A stretch of DNA of 64,000 nucleotides. Origin: Chimonanthus salicifolius. Lineage: Eukaryota > Streptophyta > Magnoliopsida > Laurales > Calycanthaceae. Where the stretch lies: the NCBI GenBank assembly GCA_013350335.1, contig CM023540.1:45305222-45369221 (forward strand), given 5' to 3'. Shown one piece after another: positions 21,120 to 32,660 of the stretch (position 1 is the stretch's first letter; every line of letters begins with the position of its first letter). A program made the translations under genes and the position numbers. A model generated the notes under the pieces. The model saw nothing but the letters and a program-made list of their open reading frames with translations, was not told where the DNA came from and did not search any database.

Positions 21120-22304
21120 GGAAGTCTTACATTCAAAGATAGACTTTTTGTACCAAAGTCGGACGAGTGCAGGAGAAAGGTGCTTGATCACTTTCATCGT
21201 TCTCGCTTTGGAGTACATCCTGGTGGTACGAAGATGTATCATGACTTGCGGCGACTGTTCTGGTGGAAAGGTATGAAGCGAGAAGTAGCAGATTTTGTGT
21301 CTAAGTGCTTAACTTGTCAACAAGTGAAAGCGGAACATCAACGACCTGGTGGAAAGATGCAACCTTTAGAAATGGCTGAATGGAAATGGAAGCACGTCAC
21401 GATGGATTTTGTAACTGGATTTCCGAAGTCTCCTAAGAGGAACGACGCTATTTGGGTAATAGTCGATCAATTGACGAAGTCAGCTCACTTTCTGCCGATT
21501 AAGAAGACGGATTCTTTGGCTACTCTAAGTAGATTGTATTTAAAATAGATAGTCAGATTGCATGGAGTGCCTGTATCCATAGTATCTGATAGAGATCCGA
21601 GGTTTGTATCTAGATTTTGGCAAGGATTGCAAGAGGAGTTGGGGACTAAGCTATGCTTCAGCACTGCTTTTCACCCTCAGATGGATGGTCAATTAGAGAG
21701 AACCATTCAGACCTTAGAGGATATGCTAAGAGCTTGTGTGATAGATATGCAGGGAAGTTGGGAAGATCACTTACCTTTGATCGAGTTTGTCTACAACAAC
21801 AGTTATCACTCCAGTGTGCAGATGGCACCCTACGCGGCTCTGTATGGCAGACCTTACAGGTCACCTCTTTGTTGGACAGAGGTAGAGGACAAAGCGCTGC
21901 TAGGATCTGATCTAGTGCGTGATACGTCAGAACAAGTTGAAGCGATCAGACAACATCTCAAGACAGCCCAGAGCAAACAAAAGAGTTATGCTGACAAAAG
22001 GCGACGACCTTTAAAGTTTGTAGTTGGCGACCAAGTTTTCTTACGTGTGGCACCACGTCATGGAGTGCAACGATTCGGGCGCAAGGGAAAGCTATCACCT
22101 CGATATATTGGACCCTTTGAGATCTTGAAGAGGATAGGAGAAGTGGCCTATCAGTTGGATCTTCTTCAAGCTTTGGAGAGAGTGCATAGTACATTCCCCA
22201 TGTCTATGTTAAAGAAGTATAAGCCTGATCCGTCGCATGTGATAAGTTTTGAAGATATTGAAGTGTCAGATGACCTAACTTTTGAAGAAGTACCAGTGAA
22301 GATT
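21120..22304 (+). pseudogene. Tekay integrase with GPY/F module, one internal stop
   Basis: The zinc-binding HHCC domain ([18 protein letters not shown] to [16 protein letters not shown]) is followed by the first catalytic Asp in [18 protein letters not shown] at 21546-21548 interrupts the core. The second Asp ([15 protein letters not shown]) and the Glu ([16 protein letters not shown]) follow in the frame from 21558, completing D,D35E. The GPY/F module reads [17 protein letters not shown]. This enzyme inserts the cDNA copy; the stop makes this one a pseudogene. Confidence 0.85.
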
Positions 22305-22307
22305 TAA

Positions 22308-22461
22308 GGACACCGGAATCAAGAGTTCAGCAGGAAGTCTATTCCTCTAGTGCTGTGGCAACATCGCGACGTACAACATGAGACGTGGGAACCTGAATCG
22401 ACGATGCGGAAGCTGTACCCTGGCTTGTTTATAGGCCAAAAAGGTAAAAGTTTGTCTTAAA
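22308..22461 (+). pseudogene. Chromodomain-like tail of the Tekay integrase
   Basis: After a TAA at 22305-22307 the same frame continues with SIPLVLWQHRDVQHETWEPE and RKLYPGLF. This resembles the C-terminal chromodomain of Tekay integrases (a run like VLWRNHxVEEATWE, then MRxKYPxLF), which directs insertion to particular chromatin. It places the element among chromoviruses. The premature stop cuts the domain off. Confidence 0.7.
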
Positions 22462-22482
22462 TTTCGGGACGAAATTTCTTTT

Positions 22483-22494
22483 AGGGGGGTAGGA
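22483..22494 (+). other. Polypurine tract
   Basis: AGGGGGGTAGGA directly before the 3' LTR start, preceded by TTTCGGGACGAAATTTC, the usual Tekay pre-PPT phrase. It would prime plus-strand DNA synthesis. Confidence 0.85.
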
Positions 22495-22846
22495 TGTAAT
22501 ACCTTGCCCCGGATTAAGCGTAGTTTAGCTTAATAATCTTGTTTGACCGGTTAATCTCAAAGATTGCGGTTAGCGCTTTGAGGAAAGCCCAGGTGTGGCC
22601 CAATCCGAGCTCGAAAGCTTAGTGATCCCGCTCGTCCAGCTGGAGGGACATTTTGGTAATTTACTGCTTCTTGTTATTATTTTATAAATTATGTTGTTAT
22701 GTGATTATTATTGGATGATAATGTTCTCCTTAATAAAAGATTTGTATTTCTGATTTAAAAAAAAAATATTTTCAAAAAATGGTATTTAAATCCACCCGTC
22801 AAAACCCTGAAAGGGAGTATTAATTATTTTAAAAGGTTTTGGAAAT
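22495..22846 (+). mobile_element. Truncated 3' LTR of the Tekay element
   Basis: Starts TGTAATACCTTGCCC and follows the 5' LTR to TTTTGGAAAT at 22846, where similarity stops. About 2.9 kb of LTR is missing and no continuation is seen downstream, so no target duplication can be paired. Confidence 0.85.
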
Positions 22847-23973
22847 ATTGAAAGTGTGTCAAAATATTTTTTCTTCCAAAATTCACTATAGTTGATCCAA
22901 GTCCCTTTTTTTTTTTCTCTTATTCTTGCTTCCACAATGCTTCACACGAAATTCACTGGTCCCACTTGGTCTTTTGGACTTGGATCCCATACTTGGACTT
23001 TTATCTGGCCTGGAATACCAGTCGAATTTAGCTTATAGGCTTCAGACTCGAACAGTGGGTCCATTTGTGCGTTTATAAATTTCTACCACATTTATAATTT
23101 AACACAGTTTAAAAATTATTATTATAATTCAAACTCTTATATCCAGATCTGAATTATAATAATTTAAAATAATTCCAAAATCAATTTAGGTGGTAAAAAT
23201 TATAAACTTTCCAAAAATAGAATTATGGCCCACTTTTCTACATTTGAATTAATTTTTCTTCTATCCTCACAAATACACAGCAACACTAAAAAACTCCATT
23301 AAATGTATTTAATATAAACAAATCAAAGGCTAAGTAATCTAAAATTAAAGGGTAAAATAGTAATTTCAGTGCTTTAACAAATACTTCCAAACTTAGATTT
23401 TGCTAGTCATCGAGAAAAACAAAAACTAAAAACTAGAAATTTAAATCCTAATCTACACCAGTTTCACTGGCACTTTCGATTGCATTTAGCGTATGCAACA
23501 AACCTTTAAACCCCTATGTTATCCCTAGTGGACGAGTTATAGTTTCGTGAGAGCTTTTAGTGATGATACCTACAAACATCCAAATTGTCCAGTCTTACTT
23601 TCAGTTTCGGCAAAAACATGTCCATAAAAATCTAGAAATTGTACGATTTCAAAATTTATTTTACAAAACTTATATCTGGAGTGTAGTGTGTGCTTAGCCA
23701 ATATTAAATTAGTTTTCTTTCTCCAAATAGACACAAGTTTTGTTACCACTTTCGAAAAATGTGTTTCGACTTCAAACCTCACTAGATATCTTTTAGAAAG
23801 ACTAACGTTTAGAGGTTTGGGTTATTTTCTCTCAAAGGTTTATCTTAGCGGAGTTTATGTATTCGAATCAAATTTCTCACATATATATTAAGAAAAGAGG
23901 ACATAGATCAAAGAAAATAAACAGATCTCATGAATGAATGCCACTTCCTTGAAAACGTTGAATCATACATTAT
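22847..23973. other. Unassigned sequence, possibly a minus-strand LTR fragment
   Basis: Abuts the truncated 3' LTR. The minus strand has long T-poor and GTGGGTCC-like phrases of the type seen in plant gypsy U3 regions, but no PBS, PPT or coding block. No host gene is recognised. Confidence 0.3.
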
Positions 23974-23978
23974 CATTT

Positions 23979-26900
23979 TGTAACACCCCGAAATCTTAAC
24001 CTAGTGGATAAAGGTAATTTCCTCTTAAGAGTGAGATTAGAGGGGTGATTAATTAATTAAGAGAGGTTAAGAGTGATTTGAATTACCTTGTTATTTCCAT
24101 TGAAGATAAATTAATGGAGTGTGATTACGAAAATAATTAATTTCAGTGGTGAAATATAAGGTGATTAAATTAAGTGTTAATTTAATTATAAGATTTCCGA
24201 GTAAGGTTTGAGTGAGACTAAGTTAAGTAATGATTTAATGAAATCATTTTGAAAGGGTGGAGTAAAAATTAGTAAAAGTTAATTTATAATGTGAAAACTA
24301 TGCCACATGTCAAATACAAGACCCATTGACTTAGGGCAACCAAGAAGAGAGAATAAAAAATTTCTTTTTCTCTCTCTTCATTTTCCCTACACCACCACCA
24401 ATCCTATCTTTTCATTTTTTACCCTCTCTCTCGTGCAGCACCCACGATCTTCCTTTCCTCCCACCCATGTGATCTTCTCTCTTCTCCCCTTCTCTTCTTC
24501 ACTTTCACCGATGAAACTCTTACGAAGAAAACGAAAGGAAGAGAAGATTTGAAGCAAGAGGAGCCTTCCTTTTCCTCTCTCCATTGCTTGGTGGTGCTCT
24601 CCTCTTCCCTTTCCTTTATTTCTATTTCCGAAACTTGAGGAAGAGGAGGCAGACACCAAAGAAGAAAGAAATAAGAAAAATCTGGAACAAGAAGGTTGGA
24701 AAACAAAAAGAAAGAAAAAAACAAAGGAGGAGGAAAACCCCCAAATCAAATCCGAGCCCTCTTCGATTCACACCAACGAAATCATCAAAACCGTGAGGTA
24801 TGTAGGATTTATGTTGTTGTATGATGATAAGAACCTAATAAGAAGTTTAGGGATTGTTGTATTTTGTATTTAGAAGAAGAAAAATAAAAAGGGGGAAAAC
24901 ACGGAAAATATCCGGAGAGTTCATTCTCACGGATGTAAATTAGCTTTGAATTTAGTTTGTGTTTCTACATATTGTTATCATACATAGCCATTTTTGAAAA
25001 GGTTTTTGAGAATGAAGGCTACAAATGTAATTTTTGAAAATTGAGTGGAGACATACTTTCTCTCCTATGTGTTTGGCTTTAAGGAAATCTAAGAAAGGAC
25101 TACTTTGTCCTAGCTTGAGGGATGTATTCCTTTGATTTTGATTAATAACTTGTTGTCCTATGAATGTCAATTTTGGGAAAATCCATACAGCTGTCCTATG
25201 TTTTGTTTTGATATTGGAGAAAAGCTTGAAAAGAATGTCACTGTTTTATGTATGGGTTTAAGAAAAAATGAAATACAAGTGCTTGCTATCTTTTTCATCC
25301 AAGTCTTGAAATGAATTTATTTTGCAGCCTTATATGTTTGGATGTCCTTTGGAAAATGGGCTCTTCTATTTGGCTTTCCAACTTCTAATTTGCATCCCGT
25401 TTTTCTAAACTAAGTCGAGCTTATGTAAAGGGTTTATGTGATTTTGTCTTCTTTTCATCTTAGTAAAACTCGTACTTGTGTTTTCAATTAGTTAACTGGT
25501 TGTAATACTTAATTCGCGGGCAAGGTTCTCCATGTCTCCTTAGCATCAAGATGGATTAGACAGGGTTCGGCTATGTAGTGTTTGGACTCAACCTACATCC
25601 TTAGCCTTGGACCCTAATGGCCTTCTCTAATTGGCCCTTAGGCCTTAATTAAAACCTTAGAGATTGAAAATACAATGTAAGATTAGAAAGTGAGGGCAAG
25701 TCATGGGAATAAGTTCCAATGACATGTATGTAATGTCTTGATGTGCATGGATAATGAACGAAAGGTCGAGGACAAACTCGGTGTTGATCAAGCTAGTTCG
25801 TGGATTGTATTTACTCCGCCATTCGAGCTAGATCAGGTAGGTTTTCCTACTTCGTTGAAATGCAATGGGTGTGAATTTAATACCCTATTATAAATATGAA
25901 AATGATGCTTTGAGTTTTTTTGAAAGGCATGTGTCTTTGATTTATTAAATTGGGTGTATTTTCAATTGAAGTACTCTAGAATAATATGATAAATGAGATG
26001 CTTTGAAATGTACGTTATTAATACGTATTGTTTTGAGAATACTGTGGATTTCAGTTATTTGGTGTTTTGAAATACTTTGGGACTTAAACCTATCTATAAA
26101 GCATCTAAATGATTATGTTGAAGAGAATTTATGTGTTCAGTAATGTATGAAATGTTTTTGATGAAAAAAGCACTTTCAAATTCAAGAAGATAATTGATAA
26201 CACATGACATGAATCATGGACATCAAATGCATTCATATTCCTCATGCATGAAACATGGGATGGGAAAGATATGAAATGAGAATAAATGGAGCTTAGGTTC
26301 ATGAACTACTATTACGGGGTCGTATTATGATTTGGCGAATCAAGGTGCTGAATGGACCCGGACAGACCTTGATGTCGTACGTGCACGTGAAAGAAATAAT
26401 GTCTCCTGGTGGAACCGGTTGAGTGGTAACAATGTGTATTGAGACTCCCCCAAGGAAAACAATGACTACGAAATGTGTACATGGGATGTTAAATACCCCG
26501 TTGTTCTATGAAATGTAATATATACAGGATGCTAAATACCCCGTGGTTCTGCATGAGGTATTGAAATACCTATGCATAGGGCATAATAAGGGTATGCATA
26601 TATTATGTCACCCATAGCATGACATGTTACATATTGATGAACATTTATATGCATTGAAATGTTGTAATTGAAATAATAAGATGGGTGTGTCTTTCGTGAA
26701 AAGTTTAAGAAAGTATTTTCAATTTGATACTTGATCAATGATATATGATTTATACATGGTATTCTGGAAAGTATATGATGATTTAGGTATAGGTATAATA
26801 TCTTATGAAAAATGTATGCAAATATGTCTTTCAAATATGATATTTCTTTCAAATATGATATTTCTATAGTGTATGAATTATGAGATTTATAACATGATAA

Positions 26901-27643
26901 ATATTTTAAAGGAAATGATATGTTCATCTTGAAAAGAGGTAATTTGTAGTAAGATGTGGGTTTTACAACCTAAAAGTGATTTGAATAAAGTATTGAAATA
27001 CTTATACGTCATGTGATGTTTTGAAGTATGTTTTTGTGTAATTTGAAGTACGATACGATCAGAATTTGATAAAAGTACAATTATGTACAATGTCTAGATA
27101 TGACACACAGTAGGGCATACTATATGATCGAAATTCCTACTGGACGCGTTGACTAAGTCCATAATTTCCCCCCTTCAGATTGTGTTTGCATATTTGAAGT
27201 ACATAGATGAAATTGGACCAAGCGATGGCCGAATGTGAGTGAGATGGATGCAATAAGTAGCTCAGAGAGCTTAGCCTACTTATGTATTTTGAAAATTCTA
27301 AAATAATGTGAGGTATTAAGGATATTCTTTTGGAGAATGTAATTATATTATGACTTTGAACTTTCATACTCTATTATTGAATTTGACTAAAGTATGTGGG
27401 ATTTCCTTATTGCTATGAGATAGGTTGACTATTCATGATATAAAATACATGTTTAAATTTCTGCAGGATAATGAGAGTGTGTGCAAAATATTATGCACAC
27501 ACACTAGTTGGACAAGTCAAGGGTCGAGTCTTAGTACTCGGACTTGACTTGCGTCGTGGCGTCTTCGCCCCTTTCTTCCTGATATCTTTAAAAAAAATTA
27601 TTATACTCTGATTTAGGAGGTGGGAAAAGAGCGGGGCATTACG
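23979..27643 (+). mobile_element. Solo LTR, 3.7 kb, Tekay-like
   Basis: Starts TGTAACACCCCGAAATC and ends GAGCGGGGCATTACG. The final CA of the family appears changed to CG. A perfect 5-bp duplication CATTT flanks it (23974-23978 and 27644-27648), the size made by gypsy integrases. No PBS, coding region or second LTR lies beside it, so the internal part was lost by LTR-LTR recombination. A pyrimidine-rich leader-like region (24350-24600) gives rise to open frames that I do not regard as genes. At 26800-26870 a short CTTTCAAATATGATATTT unit is repeated. Confidence 0.75.
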
Positions 27644-27648
27644 CATTT

Positions 27649-28064
27649 TCCCTCTTTTATTCTCCACATGAAACCCTATTAGACTTAAAATCAATAGGAC
27701 TTCCTACAGGACGAAACGTGGCTTAGGACCGGGTCATGTCAAAGAAGGATAATAAGACTCTAAAAATAAATATTTTAAATTAGAAAAATTAGAGGTCTTC
27801 AAAATATAAGACGGGATATTTTTCCTTTGTTTTTTTTTTCTCTTTTCAGTGCTTTTCAAAATATTCATTTTTTCTTGTTATTTCTTTTCTTTTTTTTCAC
27901 ATCCTTCTTTTGATGTTTGGATGTTCCCTTTCTTTTCTTTTCAATTTTTTTTTCTAATTTTTAAATGCCTATTTTTTAGAGTACCATTACAATATTTGTC
28001 ATCTCTAACCTCTTCTGATCTCTTAGAATATGTCACAGATATTTCAATGAGGCTCAGACTCCAG
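27649..28064. other. Intergenic sequence, nothing recognised
   Basis: T-rich runs near 27820-27960 produce long open frames without family features. Confidence 0.3.
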
Positions 28065-28734
28065 CAGGGCCGCCCCTGAGATTTCAGAGGCCGTAGACGA
28101 ACTCTTAAAATGGGGCATTTTGACCTTATATACACTCACAAAAAAAATTATATATATTTTTTTATAAAGTGTGAAATATCCAAATAAAATATAAAAAGTA
28201 AATTTATAACAAAGTATTATTTAAAATTTATTCTTCTCGGATTTTGACATGCAAAATTAGTAATTGAATTACTATATTCAAGTTATTTTAACATATCTTT
28301 TTCAATAGATAAGATAACTAACCCATTCAATCTTTTTTGTGACATTATAGACTGAAGATAAGATTTTATCAGTTTTAACTTTGAAAAACTTATATCTGCA
28401 GAGGCAACTATAACCATAGTAACAAATACCGTTATCAGGATAAGCAACTGTTAATAATGGGATATTTTTCAATTTTTCGGATTTTTAACGGGAAAATCTC
28501 ATGGAAAATATAAATATTTAAAAAATAAAAAAATATATATAATAAATAAATAATTCTCATCTTACATTTCTTGAGTAAAAAAAATCATGTAAATCTATAA
28601 TAACATAGTCATTCAATATTAAAATAACATTAAAAAACACAACCATCCACAAAGAAACCCTAATTTAAAATTTCAAACATTCAATTAACAAACTACCAAA
28701 AGCTTAATAGTCTCATTAAAGTCTTATATAGAGC

Positions 28735-28790
28735 GTTCCTTTAAAAATATAAATGTTTCAAATGAGAAAACTAAAATGGGACGGAGGGAG
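28735..28790. mobile_element. Stowaway-type MITE end
   Basis: AAAATGGGACGGAGGGAG followed by TA is the characteristic right end of Stowaway MITEs. The opposite end was not found, so it is a fragment inside the Mutator-like element. Confidence 0.4.
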
Positions 28791-29505
28791 TAATAATAAT
28801 ACAATCCATTTCCATATCCTCATTTCTTGTTAATTCCCATGCATTTTGATTTTTTGTTGAGAAATGGATTTCCGACCAGGAGCTTTAAGACCAAATCGCC
28901 CTAATAAATAAAGAGGAAGAAACCTACTACTAACTTCACAACTGCAATCAAGTAAGAATTCTTCTGTACAGTTTAAAAAAATAAAAAAAACTAGTACAAA
29001 ATACCCATAAAACACATTGCTGAACAGAAAAAAATATTAAAGAATTGAAGAAATTACCAAAAGATCCACCAAAAAAAGAAGACTTAGAAAATTCAAGAAC
29101 TACTTATCACTATGATTATAAAATAAAATAGAAGAAGAAGAAATCCACCAATTAAATTCACAATGCACTAAAGTAAAGATGCTCACATGCATCATACAGC
29201 AAAATCACAAATTCCCATAAAATTCATTCACCTCTAAAAATAAAATAAAAAAGTGAAATTTTATAAATAAAACAAAAAATCCAAAACAACACCTGGAAAT
29301 CCAATGACCACTCATCATGGTGATCATCAAAGCTGCATAACGTCAATGAAATAAAAGTGCTTTGATGCATTCTACAACAAAATAAAAAACGTCATAAAAT
29401 CCATTTCCCAACAAAAGGGAAATGAAGTGTTAATTTAAAAAAAAAAACACACACACGAGAAATGATGCCTCAAGCACTTGAAAAAACTAGAATTCAAAAA
29501 CAAAC

Positions 29506-29694
29506 CTCAATGGCAGAGTCATTATCTGACTGCATTTCGGGCCAGAGCTTCTTGAAGAGCTGAGTGCTGCGGTAGACTGAACCAAGGGGAGAGAGTGAGA
29601 GATCAGACGAGCAGAGGAGTAAAGGGGGAAAATTCAGAGGAGCAAGGACTAAAGGAGAACAATCTTCGAAGCTGGAAGTGGAAACTGGAAACAT
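29506..29694 (-). other. Gene-like first exon carried in the Mutator-like element
   Basis: On the minus strand, after a leader holding AGGGTTTCATTTCCC, an ATG at 29694 opens a 63-codon frame rich in Ser, Pro and Leu in its first half and ending KKLWPEMQSDNDSAIE. It stops at TTGAG before GTTTGT, a plausible splice donor at 29505. This looks like the leader and first exon of a host gene carried by a Pack-MULE. I cannot name the donor gene. The low-complexity start means a chance frame is possible. Confidence 0.4.
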
Positions 29695-29807
29695 GAAATG
29701 GGAAATGAAACCCTAAAAAAGAGGGATTTTTTAAGTCAGTTCGTGTAGGTGAGGCACCGCGTGCGGGGTGATGAAGTGAGAAGAGAAAAGGGCTAATGGT
29801 ATAAACG

Positions 29808-29918
29808 CGTTAAAAACGCGTTTTTAACGTGATTTTATCATTTCTTGCGTTAAAAACGTGTTTTTACCGATAAATTCTAGATAATAATGGCAGCGCCGTT
29901 AAAAACGCGTTTTTAACG
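29808..29918. repeat. Three copies of a 20-22 bp palindrome
   Basis: GTTAAAAACGCGTTTTTAAC is its own reverse complement. It occurs perfectly within 29808-29829 and 29897-29918, and once with changes at 29849-29868 (AAAAACGTGTTTTTACC). All lie within 180 bp of the right end of the Mutator-like element, a position where transposase-binding sites often occur. Confidence 0.7.
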
Positions 29919-31483
29919 CGATAATGTTATTTTTCCGGTATTATCATGATATAAACGAAAATACCAGCGGTATTTGTTACATTGACTGTAACTGGTATAG
30001 TCAACATTATTATATAAGCAATCCATGCATTTGGAAAACAATAATTCATTCTTTTTATATAATTTAACACTTTAATTGTTTCTTTTACTTGTTTTGGTAG
30101 TCCATCTTTCAAATTTTGTAATTCTGAAAATAAGTCACTTCCATCAATATCAGAAATCATGTCATGTCTTAGAAAATCTTTAAGCTTATTAAAAGAACTT
30201 TTCAACCTATCATCATCTAAAGAATTTAACTTTTTCCAAATCAAACAAAAATCCAAAAGTATCTTCATATCTTTGAAATTGCTAAAATCTAGTCTTAAGT
30301 GATATAAGAGCTTGATTAATTATATATAAGAAGTAATTTACTTTAAAAGATTCTTCAGGTGATTGTGTTATCTCGTCACTAGCATTTTCATCAAAATATT
30401 TTTTCCTACGAATGATACGTTTTTCATGAAATATAGGTTCAATTTCCATTTATCTAGCAATCTTTTTAGCATCAATCATGGTAGATTTAAATCCACTTTC
30501 TCTTTGAGTTTCAAAAAAAGAAATGAGTCTTTGTAAAACATTTAAAGCAATGTCAATATTCATGTCTTTTGTTTGCAAAATTTTGATAGTATTATTAACT
30601 GCAAACAATATATTATATCAAATAACCATGCCAAATAAGAATTCAAAATTTTCAATTTTTAATGTTGCTAAGTCTTCAGCATCACTTTTTGTCTTAGGAT
30701 CTTCACAAGTGTTCGCTAAGTCAATTAAAACATTCTAATTTGTGGAGCTTGGAATCTAATTTCTTTTACACTTTAAATGTGACTTTCCCAATGTGTTTGT
30801 GATAATGGCTTAACCGTAATACCTTTAACATAATCTTTAAAAACTGCCCACCGCTTTATAGAAGATGAAAATACATTATATATATATTGTATAATTCCAA
30901 AAAATGTTTTATCTTGAGAACAAGAATTTACCATATCACACGTTGCCAAATTAAGACTATGATAACCACACGGCGTATAAAATGCTCTAGGATTTATTTG
31001 TAGTACCCTATTTTGTACTCTTTTATTTTTCACGTTCATATTAGAACCATTATCATATCCTTGTCCCCTCATATCATTAATATTAAGTTCAATAATTTTT
31101 AGAACATCTATAAGTTCATTAAAAAGTTTTTGTCCCGATGTATCGTCCACCTTTAAAAATCCTAAGAAAAACTCTTTTACTTTTATTGGACTTATTGAAA
31201 TATCCACACAACGTACTATGATAGACATTTGTTCTTCATGACTTATATCTAGAGTACAATCAAGTATAATCGAAAAGTATTTTGATTATTTGATCGTTTT
31301 AATTATTTCATTCTCTATCTCACCCGCTAACAAAAATATAAAAAGAACTACAATGAAGAGGAATTATTTAATATTGTCTATTTAATAATAAGGATGACTT
31401 AAATAGTATCATTTCAAACACGTGGAGTTCATTTCTTAAAAAATTAAGTTTTTAATTAATTTTTGATGTAAGTGTATATATAT

Positions 31484-31592
31484 ATATATATTCGAGCCCC
31501 CATGGCCTAACTTTGGTGTGCCCTATGGGTAGTAGGCTCATTCGTGGGGTTTTACGCTGGGTATCCCGCGGTTTTCCACACGTAAATTCTAC
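31484..31592 (+). mobile_element. SINE fragment, 5'-truncated
   Basis: Starts at the B box (ATTCGAGCCCCCATG), continues with GTGTGCCCTATGGGTAG, TTCGTGGGGTTTTACGCTGG and GCGGTTTTCCACACGTAAA, collinear with the SINE on the minus strand at 49080-49247. A short TA microsatellite lies immediately before it. Confidence 0.55.
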
Positions 31593-31595
31593 AGA

Positions 31596-32090
31596 CAGTA
31601 AACACTTTATAAAATTATAATTTGTCTAAAATAATATTGGCAGTTGGTCCCAACCTCGGGCCCATACAAAATGTAATAAATCTCTCTAACTCAGTACTCA
31701 ATACGTTCAGAAAAGAAAATGTACTTCTCCAACCATCTTGTAAAGTAATATTTCATACATTCATAATACAAAATTACTGCAAAAGTGACTAAGGCCTCAT
31801 ATACTACATCATCTAAACTCCAAAAAAGTAATCTGAGATAGACTTTTGGATAAACTTCCTCATTCTTTAGGACATTGTAGGCACTCTATTCTCAATGATC
31901 GAGAACTGTATAGGAATTACTGGAGTGATTTATTTCCACAAAGAGAAGTTGAAAGGACATTTTAATGATAGGTGAGAGTTTTAAGGAGATTTTTAGAAAA
32001 AGAATACGGTTAGACCCTTTAACTTAATAATCTCTATAATATAATATATATACTATGGTCCCAACCATATTACATTATAGTGGTTTTACT
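31596..32090. mobile_element. Emigrant-like MITE, second copy
   Basis: Begins CAGTAAACACTTTATAAAA and ends ACATTATAGTGGTTTTACT, the inverted partner. The interior matches the copy at 7040-7514 (CTCGGGCCCATACAAAATG, CAAAATTACTGCAAAAGTG). The right-hand terminal base and TA are altered, so the TA duplication cannot be shown. Confidence 0.6.
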
Positions 32091-32467
32091 ATATATATAT
32101 AGGCCTATCATTGAATGGAACAAATGACAAGTATTTGATTAAAAATATGTAAAGTTTATCACATCCCTCTCATTTGATTCATCTAACGATGGGATAACAG
32201 TTTCACAAAATCTAAAAGAAATATATGTATGTATTCTTCTATGTAGAAATTATTTAAAAGTATGGATTTTTTAAGACGTGGAATCCGCTCATCCTCTACA
32301 ATAAAGAAAATATAAAGCTTATTTTTCATTTTTCAACTATAGTTACTAAAATAAGTTATAGGTGAAGCAAGTTTCAAGTGATCAATGTTAACAAGTCTTT
32401 CCATATCTTGAAAAATAAGAAGGCCTAATAATTTTAATTACAAAGATCAAGTACAGAAGCTTCTACA
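32091..32467. other. Intergenic sequence, nothing recognised
   Basis: AT-rich with a short (AT) run at its start; no gene or element end is supported. Confidence 0.3.
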
Positions 32468-32660
32468 ATGTATTACTCTATAAAGTTATAACCTGTCTAA
32501 AATAATATCGATAGTCGCTCCCGACCTCGGGCCAATACAAACTGTTATAAATCTCTTTAACTCAGTGCTCAATAGATTCAGAATAAAAAAAAATGTATTG
32601 TCCTAACCATTTTACAAAGTAATATTTCATATATTCAAAATACAAAATTACTGTAAAAGT
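32468..32660. mobile_element. Emigrant-like MITE, left half
   Basis: Matches the left half of the copies at 7040 and 31596 (TATAAAGTTATAACCTGTC, ACCTCGGGCCAATACAAAC, AAATTACTGTAAAAGTGAT) and then runs directly into the first unit of the 534-bp array, whose opening bases also look like Emigrant interior. Confidence 0.55.

Larger units (their letters stand above)
28416..29984. mobile_element. Mutator-like element inserted in the hAT transposase
   Basis: The left end ATAGTAACAAATACCG and the inverted right end CAATGTAACAAATACCG pair, and the flanks ACTATAACC (28407-28415) and ACTGTAACT (29985-29993) form a 9-bp duplication with two changes. The transposase reading frame is interrupted exactly at this site. 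No Mutator transposase is seen, so it is non-autonomous. The inside carries a gene-like exon (29506-29694), three palindromes (29808-29918), imperfect repeats of about 180-220 bp between 28950 and 29410, and a Stowaway end at 28790. The small element at 7701-8037 is a relative. Confidence 0.65.
28283..31328 (-). pseudogene. hAT transposase (DUF4371, HAT dimerisation), interrupted
   Basis: On the minus strand from about 31328: an [23 protein letters not shown] start of DUF4371, then [34 protein letters not shown] and [12 protein letters not shown] (about 31230-30773). Continuing down to 30240 are decayed but collinear segments (ANTCEDPKTKSDAEDLAT, EIEPIFHEKRIIRRKK). The next part, to 29994, includes DIDGSDLFSELQNLKDGLPK and NAWIAYIIMLTIPVTV. 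After the 1.57-kb insertion the HAT dimerisation block resumes at about 28406: SFSKLKLIKSYLQSIMSQKR and LSIEKDMLK, then the stop. Several stops and frameshifts occur in addition to the insertion. The active protein would cut and paste hAT elements. Confidence 0.75.
28065..31345 (-). mobile_element. Decayed hAT element (DUF4371/HAT-dimer type)
   Basis: The left end CAGGGCCGCCCCTGAG is a variant of the CAGGGCCGGCCCTGAG terminal repeat of this plant hAT group. The transposase lies on the minus strand and its stop (28283-28285) is about 220 bp from this end, a normal arrangement. The right part of the element, including the N-terminal zinc finger and the other terminal repeat, is missing; sequence similarity fades near 31345. 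A Mutator-like element (28416-29984) sits inside it. Confidence 0.7.

Noticed and set aside
24307..24796. Several overlapping frames in the solo LTR as genes
   Set aside because: They lie in a CT-rich leader of the LTR, overlap on both strands and show no family motif.
29927..29984. The last residues of the minus-strand hAT frame (after IPVTV) as transposase
   Set aside because: They are translated from the inverted repeat of the inserted Mutator-like element, not from hAT sequence.
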